Of a stretch of 37,968 nt of DNA, positions 1-7,148 are shown piece after piece (position 1 is the stretch's first letter; each line of letters begins with the position of its first letter). Both the position numbers and the translations under genes were made by a program. The notes under the pieces are model-generated. The model was given only the letters and a program-made list of their open reading frames with translations. It ran no database searches and was not told where the DNA came from. The DNA is from Pseudonocardia xinjiangensis. GTDB taxonomy: Bacteria > Actinomycetota > Actinomycetes > Mycobacteriales > Pseudonocardiaceae. The stretch is from the NCBI RefSeq assembly GCF_012911925.1, contig NZ_JAAXKY010000066.1, positions 1 to 37,968 on the forward strand, in the 5' to 3' direction.

Positions 1-11
1 ACCTGGAACCG

Positions 12-677
12 GTGGAACGCCGTTCGACCGCCGCCATCGTCGCCGACAGGCTGCGGGAGGCGATCATGCGCGGGACGCTGCCGCCCGACACCCAGCTGGG
101 CGAGGTGGAGCTGGCCACCCGCCTCGGGGTCAGCCGCGGCCCGCTGCGGGAGGCCATGCAGCGGCTGGTCGCCGAGGGGCTGCTGCGCAGCGAGCGGCAC
201 CGCGGGTTGTTCGTACGCGATCTCGACGCGGCGGACGTGCGCGACGTCTACACGGCCCGCACCGCCGTCGAGCGGGCCGCCGGCCTGCTCCTGATGGCCG
301 GTGACCGCGCCGAGGCCGCCCGGCGGCTGACCGCGGCACTGACGGTCATGGAGGAGGCCGCGGGCGACCCGGTGGCACTGGCCGACGCCGACCACGCGTT
401 CCACGCCGAGTTCGTCGCCGCGTCGGGCAGCCCGCGGCTGCGGCGGATGGCCGACGCGCTGCTCGTGGAGACCCGGATGTGCCTGGCCGCGCTGCAGGAC
501 ACCGCCCCGCCCGCCGATGCGCTGCTGGCCGAGCACCGGGAGCTGCGCGACGCCGTGCGCGACGGGGACGCCGACCGGCTGGGCGCCGTGCTGGAGGCGC
601 ACATGGCCGATGCCGTGGAGCGGATCCTGGCGCCGCTGGCCGTGGCCGCCCCGCCCTCGCCCGCCGTGCCCGCCTGA
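12..677 (+). CDS. GntR-family regulator (FadR/FCD subfamily)
   Basis: A DNA-binding repressor or activator of the GntR family, 221 aa from a GTG start. Residues 1-70 form the winged helix: a LREAI...G.L.PG-like N-terminus, the recognition region LATRLGVSRGPLREAMQRL and the wing ending in GLFVRDL. Residues about 80-205 are the all-helical FCD effector domain, with the typical metal-ligand region D.AFH and a later EH.E/H pattern. Its ligand is unknown; FCD proteins usually sense small organic acids and control catabolic genes. A GntR-like palindrome lies before the aminotransferase gene downstream (1203-1214), so that gene is a likely target. The coding frame may extend upstream of the window, so the start is tentative. 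Confidence 0.88.
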   Translation: MERRSTAAIVADRLREAIMRGTLPPDTQLGEVELATRLGVSRGPLREAMQRLVAEGLLRSERHRGLFVRDLDAADVRDVYTARTAVERAAGLLLMAGDRAEAARRLTAALTVMEEAAGDPVALADADHAFHAEFVAASGSPRLRRMADALLVETRMCLAALQDTAPPADALLAEHRELRDAVRDGDADRLGAVLEAHMADAVERILAPLAVAAPPSPAVPA

Positions 678-688
678 CGGGATCCCTC

Positions 689-760
689 GACCACGCACAC
701 CTGGTGGCCGCCGCACCCACGTCAGGACGTGTGCACGGTGGCCACGGGATGTGTGTGGTC
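689..760. repeat. Dispersed double-stem palindromic element, copy 1
   Basis: An imperfect palindrome of about 72 bp between the GntR and cupin genes. The outer arms are 689-701 and 748-760 (GACCACGCACACC against a G.TGTGTGGTC arm). The inner arms are about 704-716 and 731-745 (GTGGCC.CCG..CAC). The centre contains GTCAGGACGTGTGCAC (721-736), whose exact reverse complement is at 33495-33510 inside copy 2. It could end GntR transcription or be a small non-autonomous element. There is no T-run. Confidence 0.75.
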
Positions 761-797
761 CGCGATGAGTTCCCGTCGCGGCCGGGGTCCTACCGGC

Positions 798-1151
798 ATG
801 AGCATCTCCGACGCCGCCCCCTACCAGCTGGCGACTGTCCTCGAGGCCGGCGCCGGGTCGGGCCAGCTGCAGGGCCGCGAGCACGGCGGCACGGTCTCCG
901 TCATCCTCGTGAGCACCGACGAGCCCGGGGCCGGCCCCGCGCTGCACCAGCACCCCTACGACGAGACGTTCGTGATGCACGGCGGGGAGGCCGAGTTCAC
1001 GGTGGCGGGTCAGGTGCTGGTGGCGACGGCGGGCCAGGTGGTGGTCGTGCCGCCGCAGACCCCGCACAAGTTCCGGAACGTCGGATCGGAGCGGCTGGTG
1101 ATGACCAACATCCACGCGAACGACGTGTTCATCACGGAATGGCTGGAGTAG
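798..1151 (+). CDS. Small single-domain cupin protein
   Basis: A 117-aa protein made of one cupin beta-barrel. Motif 1 is seen as ALHQHPYDETFVMHGGEAEF, matching the G(X)5HXH(X)3,4E(X)6G pattern with two His and one Glu as metal ligands. Motif 2 is VVPPQTPHKFRNVG with the third His. Such proteins bind a divalent metal and act as dioxygenases, isomerases or sensors; the substrate cannot be told. I chose the ATG at 798 because the fold starts soon after it; an in-frame ATG at 765 would fall just after the palindromic element and has no ribosome site. It lies between the GntR regulator and the aminotransferase on the same strand. Confidence 0.8.
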   Translation: MSISDAAPYQLATVLEAGAGSGQLQGREHGGTVSVILVSTDEPGAGPALHQHPYDETFVMHGGEAEFTVAGQVLVATAGQVVVVPPQTPHKFRNVGSERLVMTNIHANDVFITEWLE

Positions 1152-1202
1152 CCGGCAGCCCGGTCCGCTTGTCTCGGGCCCGGGTCCGTGCTTCCATCGG
1201 TG

Positions 1203-1214
1203 ATTGTCGACAAT
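1203..1214. promoter_or_regulatory. GntR-type operator palindrome
   Basis: The sequence ATTGTCGACAAT is a perfect 12-bp palindrome, 23 bp before the aminotransferase start and about 10 bp before its ribosome site. It fits the T.GT..AC.A half-site layout of FadR-type GntR proteins, one of which is encoded at 12-677. It is AT-rich against its surroundings. Binding is inferred. Confidence 0.55.
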
Positions 1215-1236
1215 TGGACAAGATCGAGGAGACGGT

Positions 1237-2493
1237 ATGGCCCAGCTGTCCCCGGCCCTGAAGCAGGCGACCCCGGTGCAGGCCGCCAGGGGAGAGGGCG
1301 TCCACCTGATCGACACGCAGGGCCGCCGCTACCTGGACTTCACCGCAGGCATCGGCGTCACCAGCACGGGCCACTGCCATCCCCGGGTGGTCGCGGCGGC
1401 TCAGGAGCAGGTGGCCACCCTCATCCACGGGCAGTACACGACCGTCATGCACGAGCCGTTGCTGCGGCTGGCGGAGCGGCTGGGGGACGTGCTGCCTGCG
1501 GGGCTCGACAGCGTGTTCTTCGCCAACTCGGGCAGCGAGGCCGTCGAGGCGTCGGTGCGGCTGGCCCGCCAGGCCACCGGACGGCCGCTGGTCGTCGCGT
1601 TCGAGGGTGGCTTCCACGGACGCACGATGGGCGCGGCCGCACTCACCTCGTCCGGGGCGAAGATCCGCGCCGGCATGGGCCCGCTGATGGGCGGGGTCGA
1701 GTTCGCACCGTTCCCCTACGCCTTCCGGTACGGCTGGAGCGAGGAGGAGACCGTCGCGTTCTGCCTGCGTGAGCTCGACCGGCTGCTCGTGACCGCCGCA
1801 CCCGCCGCCGACGTGGCGGCGTTCCTGGTGGAGCCGGTGCTCGGGGAAGGCGGCTACGTGCCCGCTCCGCAGGCCTTCCTCACCGGGCTGCGGGAACGGG
1901 CGGACGCCCTCGGGGTGCTGCTGATCGCCGACGAGGTGCAGACCGGGTTCGGGCGCACCGGGCGGTTCTGGGGCCACCAGCACACCGCCGGCCTCACCCC
2001 GGACGTCCTGGTCACCGCGAAGGGACTCGCCAGCGGCTTCCCCCTGTCCGGTATCGCGGCGTCTTCCGAGCTGATGGCGAAGGCGTGGCCCGGTTCGCAG
2101 GGTGGCACGTACGGCGGCAACGCGGTGGCCTGCGCGGCCGCGCTCGCCACCCTTGACGTGATCGAGGACGAGGGCCTCGTCGCCAACGCCGCCGAACAGG
2201 GCGTGCGCCTGCTCGAGGGACTGCGGAAGGTGGCTGCCGACCATCCGGGCATCGCCGACGTCCGCGGGCTCGGGCTCATGGTGGGCAACGAGTTCTGCAC
2301 GACGGACGGCGCGCCCGACCCCGCGGCGGCCGGCCGTGCGCAGGGCGCCGCGGCGGAGTTGGGGCTGCTGCTCCTGACCTGTGGCCCGTATGCCAACGTG
2401 GTGCGGATGATCCCGGCACTGATCGTCACCCCCGGGCAGGTGGACGAGGCCGTGGGACTCTGGGCCGAAGCGGTTCGCTCCGCCGGGCGGTAA
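1237..2493 (+). CDS. Class III PLP-dependent aminotransferase (GabT-like)
   Basis: A 418-aa fold-type I aminotransferase of the GABA/ornithine/acetylornithine class, moving an omega- or alpha-amino group to a keto acid. Seen: NSGSEAVEASVRLAR (97-111) for phosphate binding, the GGFHGRT loop (124-130), ADEVQTGFGRTG (231-242) with the Asp that contacts the pyridine nitrogen, and the Schiff-base Lys262 in TAKGLASGFPLSG. Length is normal. The ATG at 1237 has GAGGAG at 1226-1231, 5 nt upstream. The likely operator at 1203-1214 and the nearby GntR gene suggest induction by its amino-acid or amine substrate. The specific substrate (4-aminobutyrate, diamines or other) cannot be told. Confidence 0.9.
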   Translation: MAQLSPALKQATPVQAARGEGVHLIDTQGRRYLDFTAGIGVTSTGHCHPRVVAAAQEQVATLIHGQYTTVMHEPLLRLAERLGDVLPAGLDSVFFANSGSEAVEASVRLARQATGRPLVVAFEGGFHGRTMGAAALTSSGAKIRAGMGPLMGGVEFAPFPYAFRYGWSEEETVAFCLRELDRLLVTAAPAADVAAFLVEPVLGEGGYVPAPQAFLTGLRERADALGVLLIADEVQTGFGRTGRFWGHQHTAGLTPDVLVTAKGLASGFPLSGIAASSELMAKAWPGSQGGTYGGNAVACAAALATLDVIEDEGLVANAAEQGVRLLEGLRKVAADHPGIADVRGLGLMVGNEFCTTDGAPDPAAAGRAQGAAAELGLLLLTCGPYANVVRMIPALIVTPGQVDEAVGLWAEAVRSAGR

Positions 2494-2502
2494 GTCCGCG
2501 GG

Positions 2503-2508
2503 TAGCGT
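2503..2508 (+). promoter_or_regulatory. -10 box of a likely leaderless transcript
   Basis: TAGCGT fits the actinobacterial TANNNT -10 box and ends 8 nt before the GTG at 2517. This spacing would place the transcript start at or next to the start codon. There is no ribosome site before that GTG. Confidence 0.45.
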
Positions 2509-2516
2509 CGGCCGGC

Positions 2517-3569
2517 GTGTGCGACGAACATGCCGGCCCGGCGGAGGTGCTCGCGGCCGTCCCCCGGCCCGCGGAGGGAACGGCGGTCGACCCGATCGCC
2601 CTCGAACCGGTCGACGAGGTGCGGATCACCACCCTCATCGACAACGTCTTCGACGCGCTGCTCACCGGCGACGACCGGGTCACGCGGGTGAGTCCGGGAC
2701 AGGCGTGGGAGACGGCCGCCCAGTTCGAGGGCGGGCGTACCGATCCCGGCCTGCGCGCCGAGCACGGTTTCGCCGCGCTCGTCACCGTCCGGCGTGGCGC
2801 CAGCACCACGACCCTGCTGTTCGACACCGGGCTCAGCGCCGACGGCATGGTCACCAACGCGTCCCGGATGGGCATCGACCTGTCCGACGTCCACGGGGTG
2901 GTGCTCAGCCACGGCCACTACGACCACGCCGGTGGCCTGGCCGGGCTCGCCGGCAGGCGAGGATCGCGGGCCCTGCCGATGGTGGTGCACCCCGGCGCCT
3001 GGACGCGGAGGCGGTTGTCCGTCGGGGGTGATGAGATCCGTGAGCTCCCGACGCTGAGCAGGCGTGCCCTCAACGGCGAGGGCTTCGAGGTCGTCGAACG
3101 CCGGGAGCCGTCCGTGCTGGTGGACGGCTCCGTGCTGATCACCGGTGAGGTCGACCGCACCACCGAGTTCGAGCACGGCATGCCACCCGCGCACCAGGCC
3201 TGGACCGGCAGCGGGTGGGAGCACGACGCACTCGTGCGCGACGACCAGGCGCTCGTCGTCAACGTCCGGGACCGCGGGCTCGTGGTGCTCACCGGGTGCG
3301 GGCACGCGGGCGCGGTCAACATCGTCCGGCACGCGCAGCGGCTCACCGGAGTGGACCGGCTGCACGCGCTGCTCGGCGGACTGCACCTGGGGGGCCCGTT
3401 CTTCGAACCGGTGATCCCCCCGACGGTGGCCGCGCTCATCGAGATGGCCCCGGCGATGGTGGTGCCGGGCCACTGCACGGGCTGGCGTGCGCAGCACGCG
3501 CTGGCCGCCGCCATGCCCGGCGCGTGGCTCCCCAACAGCAGCGGCAGCACCTACCGCATCGCGGCCTGA
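2517..3569 (+). CDS. Metallo-beta-lactamase-fold hydrolase (COG1237-like)
   Basis: A 350-aa MBL-fold metallohydrolase. The metal motif HGHYDHAGG is at 132-140, with further ligands in the TGCGHAG segment and in GGLHLGG and VPGHCTGW near the C-terminus. This pattern matches the COG1237 group, often annotated after the archaeal dihydropterin/beta-RFAP synthase-related proteins; the real reaction in bacteria is mostly unknown. The first about 80 residues come before the core and are longer than in many relatives. It probably starts leaderless at the GTG 8 nt after TAGCGT. It ends 12 bp from the convergent mrp gene. Confidence 0.82.
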   Translation: MCDEHAGPAEVLAAVPRPAEGTAVDPIALEPVDEVRITTLIDNVFDALLTGDDRVTRVSPGQAWETAAQFEGGRTDPGLRAEHGFAALVTVRRGASTTTLLFDTGLSADGMVTNASRMGIDLSDVHGVVLSHGHYDHAGGLAGLAGRRGSRALPMVVHPGAWTRRRLSVGGDEIRELPTLSRRALNGEGFEVVERREPSVLVDGSVLITGEVDRTTEFEHGMPPAHQAWTGSGWEHDALVRDDQALVVNVRDRGLVVLTGCGHAGAVNIVRHAQRLTGVDRLHALLGGLHLGGPFFEPVIPPTVAALIEMAPAMVVPGHCTGWRAQHALAAAMPGAWLPNSSGSTYRIAA

Positions 3570-3581
3570 GCCCCCCGGCCC

Positions 3582-4733
3582 CTACTTCCGGACAGGGGAG
3601 ATGTTCAGGCTCATCCCGGCGAGGCCACGGGCGCGGGTGGTGAGCCTGTCGGCCACCCCGCGCAACGCGACGGCGGCGGGCGACTCCGGGTCCGCCAGCA
3701 CGATCGGGGTGCCGGAGTCACCGCACTCGCGCACGCGGGTCTCCAGCGGGACCTGACCGAGCAGCGGCACCGGCGCCCCGATGATGCGGGTGAGGGAGTC
3801 GGCGACCGTCTGGCCGCCGCCCGAGCCGAAGACCTCCATGCGGGTGCCGTCGGGCAGCTCCATCCACGACATGTTCTCGACGACGCCGGCGAGCCGCTGA
3901 CGGGTCTGCAGCGCGATCGTGCCGGCCCGCTCGGCCACCTCGGCCGCCGCCATCTGCGGGGTGGTGACCACCAGCAGCTCCGCGTTGGGCACGAGCTGGG
4001 CGGTGGAGATCGCGATGTCGCCGGTGCCGGGCGGCAGGTCGAGCAGCAGGACGTCGAGGTCGCCCCAGAACACGTCGGCGAGGAACTGCTGCAGCGCGCG
4101 GTGCAGCATCGGGCCGCGCCAGACCACCGGGTCGTTGCCCGGGGTGAACATCCCGATCGAGATGACCTTCACGCCGTGCGCCTGCGGCGGCATGATCATG
4201 TTCTCGACCTTGGTGGGGCGCGCGTCGGCGGTGCCCAGCATCCGCGGCACCGAGTGCCCGTAGATGTCCGCGTCCACCACGCCGACCGAGAGGCCCTTTG
4301 CCGCCATCGCGGCCGCCAGGTTGACGGTGACCGACGACTTGCCGACCCCGCCCTTGCCCGAGGCCACGCAGTAGACGCGGGTGAGGGAGCCGGGCTGGGC
4401 GAAGGGGATCACCGGCTCTGCGGCGTCGCCGCGCAGGCCCTTGCGCAGCTGGGTGCGCTGCTCGTCGTTCATGACGTCGAGCTCGACGTCGACCGCCGTG
4501 ATGCCCGCGACGGCGGACACGGCGTTGGTGACGCGCTTGGTGATGGTGTCGCGCATCGGGCAGCCCGCGACGGTGAGGTACACCCCGATCCGCGCCCGAC
4601 CGTCAGGCAGCACCTGAACGCTCTTCACCATCCCGAGCTCGGTGATCGGCCGGTGGATCTCCGGGTCCTCGACGGTGGCGAGCGCCGCATGGACGGCCTG
4701 CTCGGTGGTTGTGGTGTTACCGGTGGTGGACAT
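3582..4733 (-). CDS. mrp: Mrp/NBP35-type P-loop ATPase, iron-sulfur carrier
   Basis: A 383-aa ApbC/Mrp protein that carries and delivers Fe-S clusters in the cytosol. Residues 10-90 are the MIP18/DUF59 domain (EDPEIHRPITELGMV, with the conserved Cys in AGCPMRD). The deviant Walker A SGKGGVGKSS is at about 125-134, followed by DADIYGHSVPRMLG and DLPPGTGD. The C-terminal CXXC cluster-binding pair of Escherichia coli-type Mrp is absent: the equivalent region reads MSWMELPDGTRMEVFGSGGG, which I believe is usual in actinobacteria. The ATG at 4733 starts the family's normal N-terminus; upstream in-frame codons are not family-like. It is divergent from marR. In mycobacteria mrp also lies beside DUF1003 and MgtE_N genes. 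Confidence 0.93.
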   Translation of the reverse strand: MSTTGNTTTTEQAVHAALATVEDPEIHRPITELGMVKSVQVLPDGRARIGVYLTVAGCPMRDTITKRVTNAVSAVAGITAVDVELDVMNDEQRTQLRKGLRGDAAEPVIPFAQPGSLTRVYCVASGKGGVGKSSVTVNLAAAMAAKGLSVGVVDADIYGHSVPRMLGTADARPTKVENMIMPPQAHGVKVISIGMFTPGNDPVVWRGPMLHRALQQFLADVFWGDLDVLLLDLPPGTGDIAISTAQLVPNAELLVVTTPQMAAAEVAERAGTIALQTRQRLAGVVENMSWMELPDGTRMEVFGSGGGQTVADSLTRIIGAPVPLLGQVPLETRVRECGDSGTPIVLADPESPAAVALRGVADRLTTRARGLAGMSLNISPVRK

Positions 4734-4795
4734 CTGAGTTTCCGCTGCACCTTCCTGCGATTTTGCCCGTACGTGACCTTGGTGCGCCCGAATCC

Positions 4796-4801
4796 ATGTT
4801 A
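4796..4801 (-). promoter_or_regulatory. Possible mrp -10 box
   Basis: Read on the minus strand this is TAACAT, a TANNNT match. It lies 62 nt upstream of the mrp start, in the 110-bp gap shared with marR. No convincing -35 is seen. Confidence 0.3.
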
Positions 4802-4830
4802 CGTCCGTGCCCTGAGGGCGTGACGTCCGT
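4801..4830 (+). promoter_or_regulatory. Direct repeat ACGTCCGT next to the marR -10 box
   Basis: The octamer ACGTCCGT occurs at 4801-4808 and 4823-4830, about two helical turns apart (22 bp). The second copy runs directly into the -10 box TAGCAT (4830-4835), which ends 8 nt before the GTG start of marR. It could be a site for autoregulation that also affects mrp. Confidence 0.35.
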
Positions 4831-4843
4831 AGCATCGTCCGCC

Positions 4844-5332
4844 GTGACGGACACCGCCGCCCACGCATCACCTTCTGACGCCTCCACCCGGGTGGCCCGC
4901 AACATGCCGACCCGCGAGCAACTCGAATCCTGGCGCTCCTTCCTCCGCGCGCACGCCACGATCGTCCGCGCGCTGGAGACCGAGCTGGTCGCCGAGCAGA
5001 AGCTGTCGCTCGCGGCCTACGACGTGCTGGTGCAGCTTGCCGAGGCCCCCGAGCGACGGCTGCGGATGACTGAGCTGGCCGAGGCGGTGCTCCTGTCGCG
5101 ATCCGGGGTCACGCGCCTCGTCGACCGGCTGGAGAAGTCGGGCCTGGTGGCGCGCTGCCCGGTGGAGAGCGATGGGCGCGGTGTCGCCGCCGAGCTCACC
5201 CAGGCGGGCCTGCACCGCCTCCGCACGGCGTCGCGCACCCACCTCAGCGGGGTCGTGCGGTACTTCGTCGAGAAGCTGGACGGCGAGGATCTCGACACCC
5301 TCGAGCAGATCAGCCGTCGGCTGGCCGAGTGA
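4844..5332 (+). CDS. MarR-family transcriptional regulator
   Basis: A 162-aa winged-helix regulator. The MarR core is clear: helix-turn-helix RMTELAEAVLLSRSGVTRLV, the wing region VARCPVESDGRGVAAELT, then a long C-terminal dimerisation helix. I chose the GTG at 4844 because TAGCAT (4830-4835) ends 8 nt before it, the spacing of a leaderless actinobacterial gene; an ATG at 4904 is the alternative. It is divergent from mrp, and its 3' end overlaps the convergent DUF1003 gene by 23 nt, so antisense effects at the ends are possible. Ligand and targets are unknown. Confidence 0.85.
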   Translation: MTDTAAHASPSDASTRVARNMPTREQLESWRSFLRAHATIVRALETELVAEQKLSLAAYDVLVQLAEAPERRLRMTELAEAVLLSRSGVTRLVDRLEKSGLVARCPVESDGRGVAAELTQAGLHRLRTASRTHLSGVVRYFVEKLDGEDLDTLEQISRRLAE

Positions 5333-5840
5333 CCCTCGGCCGGACGCGGTCGGTCTCGGGGCCCGCGACCGGCCGGTCCCCGTTGATCTTCTCGGCGAGC
5401 TTGTCGAGCTCGCTGCGCAGGTAGTCCCGCGTGGTCATCTCGCCGACGGCGATCCGCAGGGCCGCGAGCTCCCTGGCGAGGAACTCGGTGTCGGCCTTGG
5501 TCCGCGCCGCGCGGGCGCGGTCCTCCTCGAGCGAGACACGGTCGCGGTCGTCCTGCCGGTTCTGTGCCAGCAGGATCAACGGAGCGGCGTACGCGGCCTG
5601 GGTGGAGAAGGCCAGGTTGAGCAGGATGAACGGGTAGGGGTCCCACCGCCCGAGCACCGCCGTCAGGTTCAGCACGATCCAGATGAACACGATCACGGTC
5701 TGGATCGCGAGGAAGCGGCCGGTGCCGAGGAACCGGGCGACCCGCTCCGACAGCCGCGGGAACCAGTCGGGGTCGACCTCGAACCGGGCGCGGCCGCGCC
5801 GTGGCTGGTCGAGCCTGCGGTACGTCGTGTTCTCAGGCAT
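5310..5840 (-). CDS. DUF1003 membrane protein
   Basis: A 176-aa protein of the DUF1003 family. The conserved region WFPRLSERVARFLGTGRFLA leads into two membrane helices (about FLAIQTVIVFIWIVLNL and FILLNLAFSTQAAYAAPLILL) joined by a short loop with WDPYPF. After LLAQNRQ.DRDR comes a charged, probably coiled C-terminal region of about 70 residues. The ATG at 5840 overlaps the end of the MgtE_N/CBS gene by 8 nt, so the two are probably translationally coupled. The function is unknown; the constant pairing with MgtE_N proteins suggests a link to divalent cations. In Mycobacterium tuberculosis the equivalent, as far as I recall, is Rv1231c. Confidence 0.87.
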   Translation of the reverse strand: MPENTTYRRLDQPRRGRARFEVDPDWFPRLSERVARFLGTGRFLAIQTVIVFIWIVLNLTAVLGRWDPYPFILLNLAFSTQAAYAAPLILLAQNRQDDRDRVSLEEDRARAARTKADTEFLARELAALRIAVGEMTTRDYLRSELDKLAEKINGDRPVAGPETDRVRPRVTRPADG

Positions 5841-7125
5841 CCGCCACCTCGGGGTTCGCGTCGTCGGACTCCCGGTCCGGTGCACCTTCGGGCTCCGTCA
5901 GCCGGTCGCGCCAGTCGGGGGGCAGCAGGTGGTCGAGCACGTCGTCCACCGTGACCGCCCCGAGCAGATGGTCCTCGCTGTCGACCACGGGCCCCGCCAC
6001 CAGGTTGTACGCCGCGAAGTAGCGGGTGATCTCACCGAGCGTGGCGTCCGGGGTGAGCCGGGCCAGCTCGGCGTCCACCACGCCCGCGACGAGCTCGGAC
6101 GGGGGCTCCCGCAGCAGCCGCTGGGCGTGCACGCAGCCGAGGTAGGGCCCCGTCGGGGTCTCGGACGGCGACCGGCAGACGAACACCATGCTGGCCAGCG
6201 CGGGTGGGTAGTCGGGGTTGCGGATCCGGGCCAGCGCCTCGGCCACCGTGGCGTCCGGGCGCAGGATGATCGGTTCGGGGGTCATCAGGCCGCCCGCCGT
6301 GTCGGACGAGTAGCTCATCAGCCTGCGCACCGGGGCCGACTCGTCGGGCTCCATCAGCGCGAGCAGGGCGTCGGCGTCGGCGTCGGGCAGCTCGTGCAGC
6401 AGGTCGGCGGCGTCGTCGGGGGACATCGCCTCCAGCACGTCGGCCGCGCGCTCGACGTCGAGATGTCCGAGCAGCGCTCGCTGGTCTGACTCCGACATCT
6501 CCTCGAAGACGTCGGCGAGCCGCTCGTCGTCGAGGGAGTCGATCACCTCGTGCTGGCGCTTCTCGGGCAACTCCGAGAGCGCGGTGGCGACGTCGGCAGG
6601 CCGCATCGTCTCGAACACCGCCAGCAGGCCGGCTGTGCCCTGCCGGTCGGACAGCGACAGCCCGGTGACCGCGTTCCACGGCACCACCTGGATCGGCCCG
6701 CGGCGGGTGAAGCCGTGCCTGCGCGTGCGCAACGCGAGCCGGCCGACGACCCAGTCACGCGACCGGGTCGGCTCGATGGCCGCGTCGACGACGACGACCT
6801 CCTCGCCGCCGTCCACCATCCGGACCCGGGCGTCGATCAGCTGGCCGACGAGCAGGGTCTCGTTCGGGCGCTGCGCGAAGCGACGCAGGCTGACCGATCC
6901 CGTGGCGAGCGTGACGGCTCCGGGGTCGATCGTGGTGACCCGCAGCATCGGGACGAAGATGCGCCGCCGGGTGGCCAGCTCGACCACCATGCCGAGCACG
7001 CGCGGCGGGCTGGCGTCCACCCGGAGCGTCGCCACGAGGTCGCGCACCTTGCCGATCCGCTCCCCATCCGGCCCGAAGACGGCAAGTCCCGCCAGTCGTG
7101 CCACGAAGACGCGGTCGATGCCCAT
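5833..7125 (-). CDS. Soluble PRC-barrel / MgtE_N / CBS protein
   Basis: A 430-aa protein with the cytosolic part of the MgtE Mg2+ channel but no membrane domain. Residues 10-75 and 90-156 look like two PRC-barrel folds; 165-270 form the helical MgtE N domain (PADVATALSELPEKRQHEVI, then repeats of DERLADVFEEM type); the joint YSSDTAGGLMTPE (272-284) matches the MgtE linker; 285-400 are a CBS pair. In MgtE these parts sense Mg2+ and gate the pore. Here they may act on a separate partner, for example the coupled DUF1003 protein. The mycobacterial counterpart is, I believe, Rv1232c. The start is the ATG at 7125, with a TAGGCT -10 box 7 nt upstream and no ribosome site. Confidence 0.87.
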   Translation of the reverse strand: MGIDRVFVARLAGLAVFGPDGERIGKVRDLVATLRVDASPPRVLGMVVELATRRRIFVPMLRVTTIDPGAVTLATGSVSLRRFAQRPNETLLVGQLIDARVRMVDGGEEVVVVDAAIEPTRSRDWVVGRLALRTRRHGFTRRGPIQVVPWNAVTGLSLSDRQGTAGLLAVFETMRPADVATALSELPEKRQHEVIDSLDDERLADVFEEMSESDQRALLGHLDVERAADVLEAMSPDDAADLLHELPDADADALLALMEPDESAPVRRLMSYSSDTAGGLMTPEPIILRPDATVAEALARIRNPDYPPALASMVFVCRSPSETPTGPYLGCVHAQRLLREPPSELVAGVVDAELARLTPDATLGEITRYFAAYNLVAGPVVDSEDHLLGAVTVDDVLDHLLPPDWRDRLTEPEGAPDRESDDANPEVADA

Positions 7126-7148
7126 GTACGAAAGCCTAAGCTGCGGGC
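7126..7148. promoter_or_regulatory. Bidirectional leaderless promoter with overlapping -10 boxes
   Basis: The whole gap between two divergent start codons is 23 bp. The plus-strand box TAAGCT (7137-7142) ends 6 nt before the GTG at 7149. The minus-strand box TAGGCT (7138-7133) ends 7 nt before the ATG at 7125. The two boxes share the central TA of the near-palindrome AGCCTAAGCT. Neither gene has room for a ribosome site. Confidence 0.6.
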
